Shown: positions 5,936 through 5,963 of the stretch, in pieces
How positions within the stretch are numbered: position 1 is the first letter of the stretch
Layout of the letters: each line of letters starts with the position of its first letter
Assembly (NCBI GenBank): GCA_023422735.1
Contig: JAFAGL010000179.1
Span: 1-5,963 of the forward strand
DNA: 5,963 nt
Reading direction: 5' to 3'
Origin: Pseudomonadota bacterium
Lineage (GTDB): Bacteria; Pseudomonadota; Alphaproteobacteria; Rhizobiales; Rhizobiaceae
The notes under the pieces: model-generated
Databases searched by the model: none
What the model saw: only the letters and a program-made list of their open reading frames with translations
Told to the model about the DNA's origin: nothing
Program-made: the position numbers and the translations under genes

Positions 5936-5963
5936 GGCACCCCCCGGTTGACATCTCACAACC

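Noticed and set aside
5946..5963. GGTTG/CAACC inverted repeat as a RutR operator
   Set aside because: The 5-bp arms with an 8-bp spacer do not match the RutR palindrome TTGACCA-NN-TGGTCAA, and repeats this short occur by chance.

Overview
The window looks like chromosome or large-replicon sequence from an alphaproteobacterium, most likely a Rhizobiales member (Brucella/Ochrobactrum, Mesorhizobium or Rhizobium type). This rests on the moderately GC-rich codon use, the style of the proteins and a TTGACA/16-bp/TATGGT promoter; the genus is not established. Every gene I can support lies on the minus strand, so transcription runs from high to low coordinates.

Region by region, in the direction of transcription. 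(1) 5872-5963 is an AT-rich, promoter-like intergenic stretch with a 7-bp inverted repeat. (2) 5696-5871 holds a very short secreted-protein reading frame with a good ribosome binding site. It is interrupted by a frameshift in a short TC run and is probably a broken gene or a deletion remnant. (3) 5534-5695 is a leader with a rho-independent terminator directly before rutE; the terminator's stem can pair alternatively with an upstream segment. (4) rutE and rutF (4925-5533 and 4383-4907) are two clearly recognisable genes of the Rut pyrimidine-degradation pathway. RutE is the malonic semialdehyde reductase of the nitroreductase fold, and RutF is the flavin reductase that supplies reduced FMN to the RutA oxygenase. 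(5) 4227-4382 is an intergenic region with a hairpin after rutF and a good sigma-70 promoter for the next operon. (6) A tightly packed uptake operon fills the rest: a BMP-family periplasmic binding protein, an amidase-signature hydrolase, a double-domain ABC ATPase of the NupO/YufO type, and the start of a NupP/YufP-type permease that runs off the left edge. Gaps and overlaps are 12 nt, a 4-nt ATGA overlap, and an 11-nt overlap.

How they may work together. BMP/NupNOPQ-type ABC importers are known for nucleosides and related compounds, and Rut enzymes degrade uracil and thymine. An importer with a built-in amidase next to rutEF suggests a scavenging locus for a nucleoside, nucleobase or ureide/amide compound used as a nitrogen source. 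The substrate cannot be read from the sequence, and the two operons have separate promoters, so the functional link is inference. rutA-D are not in the window, and the segment just upstream of rutE is not rutD. I found no tRNA, rRNA, CRISPR array, insertion sequence or phage gene.
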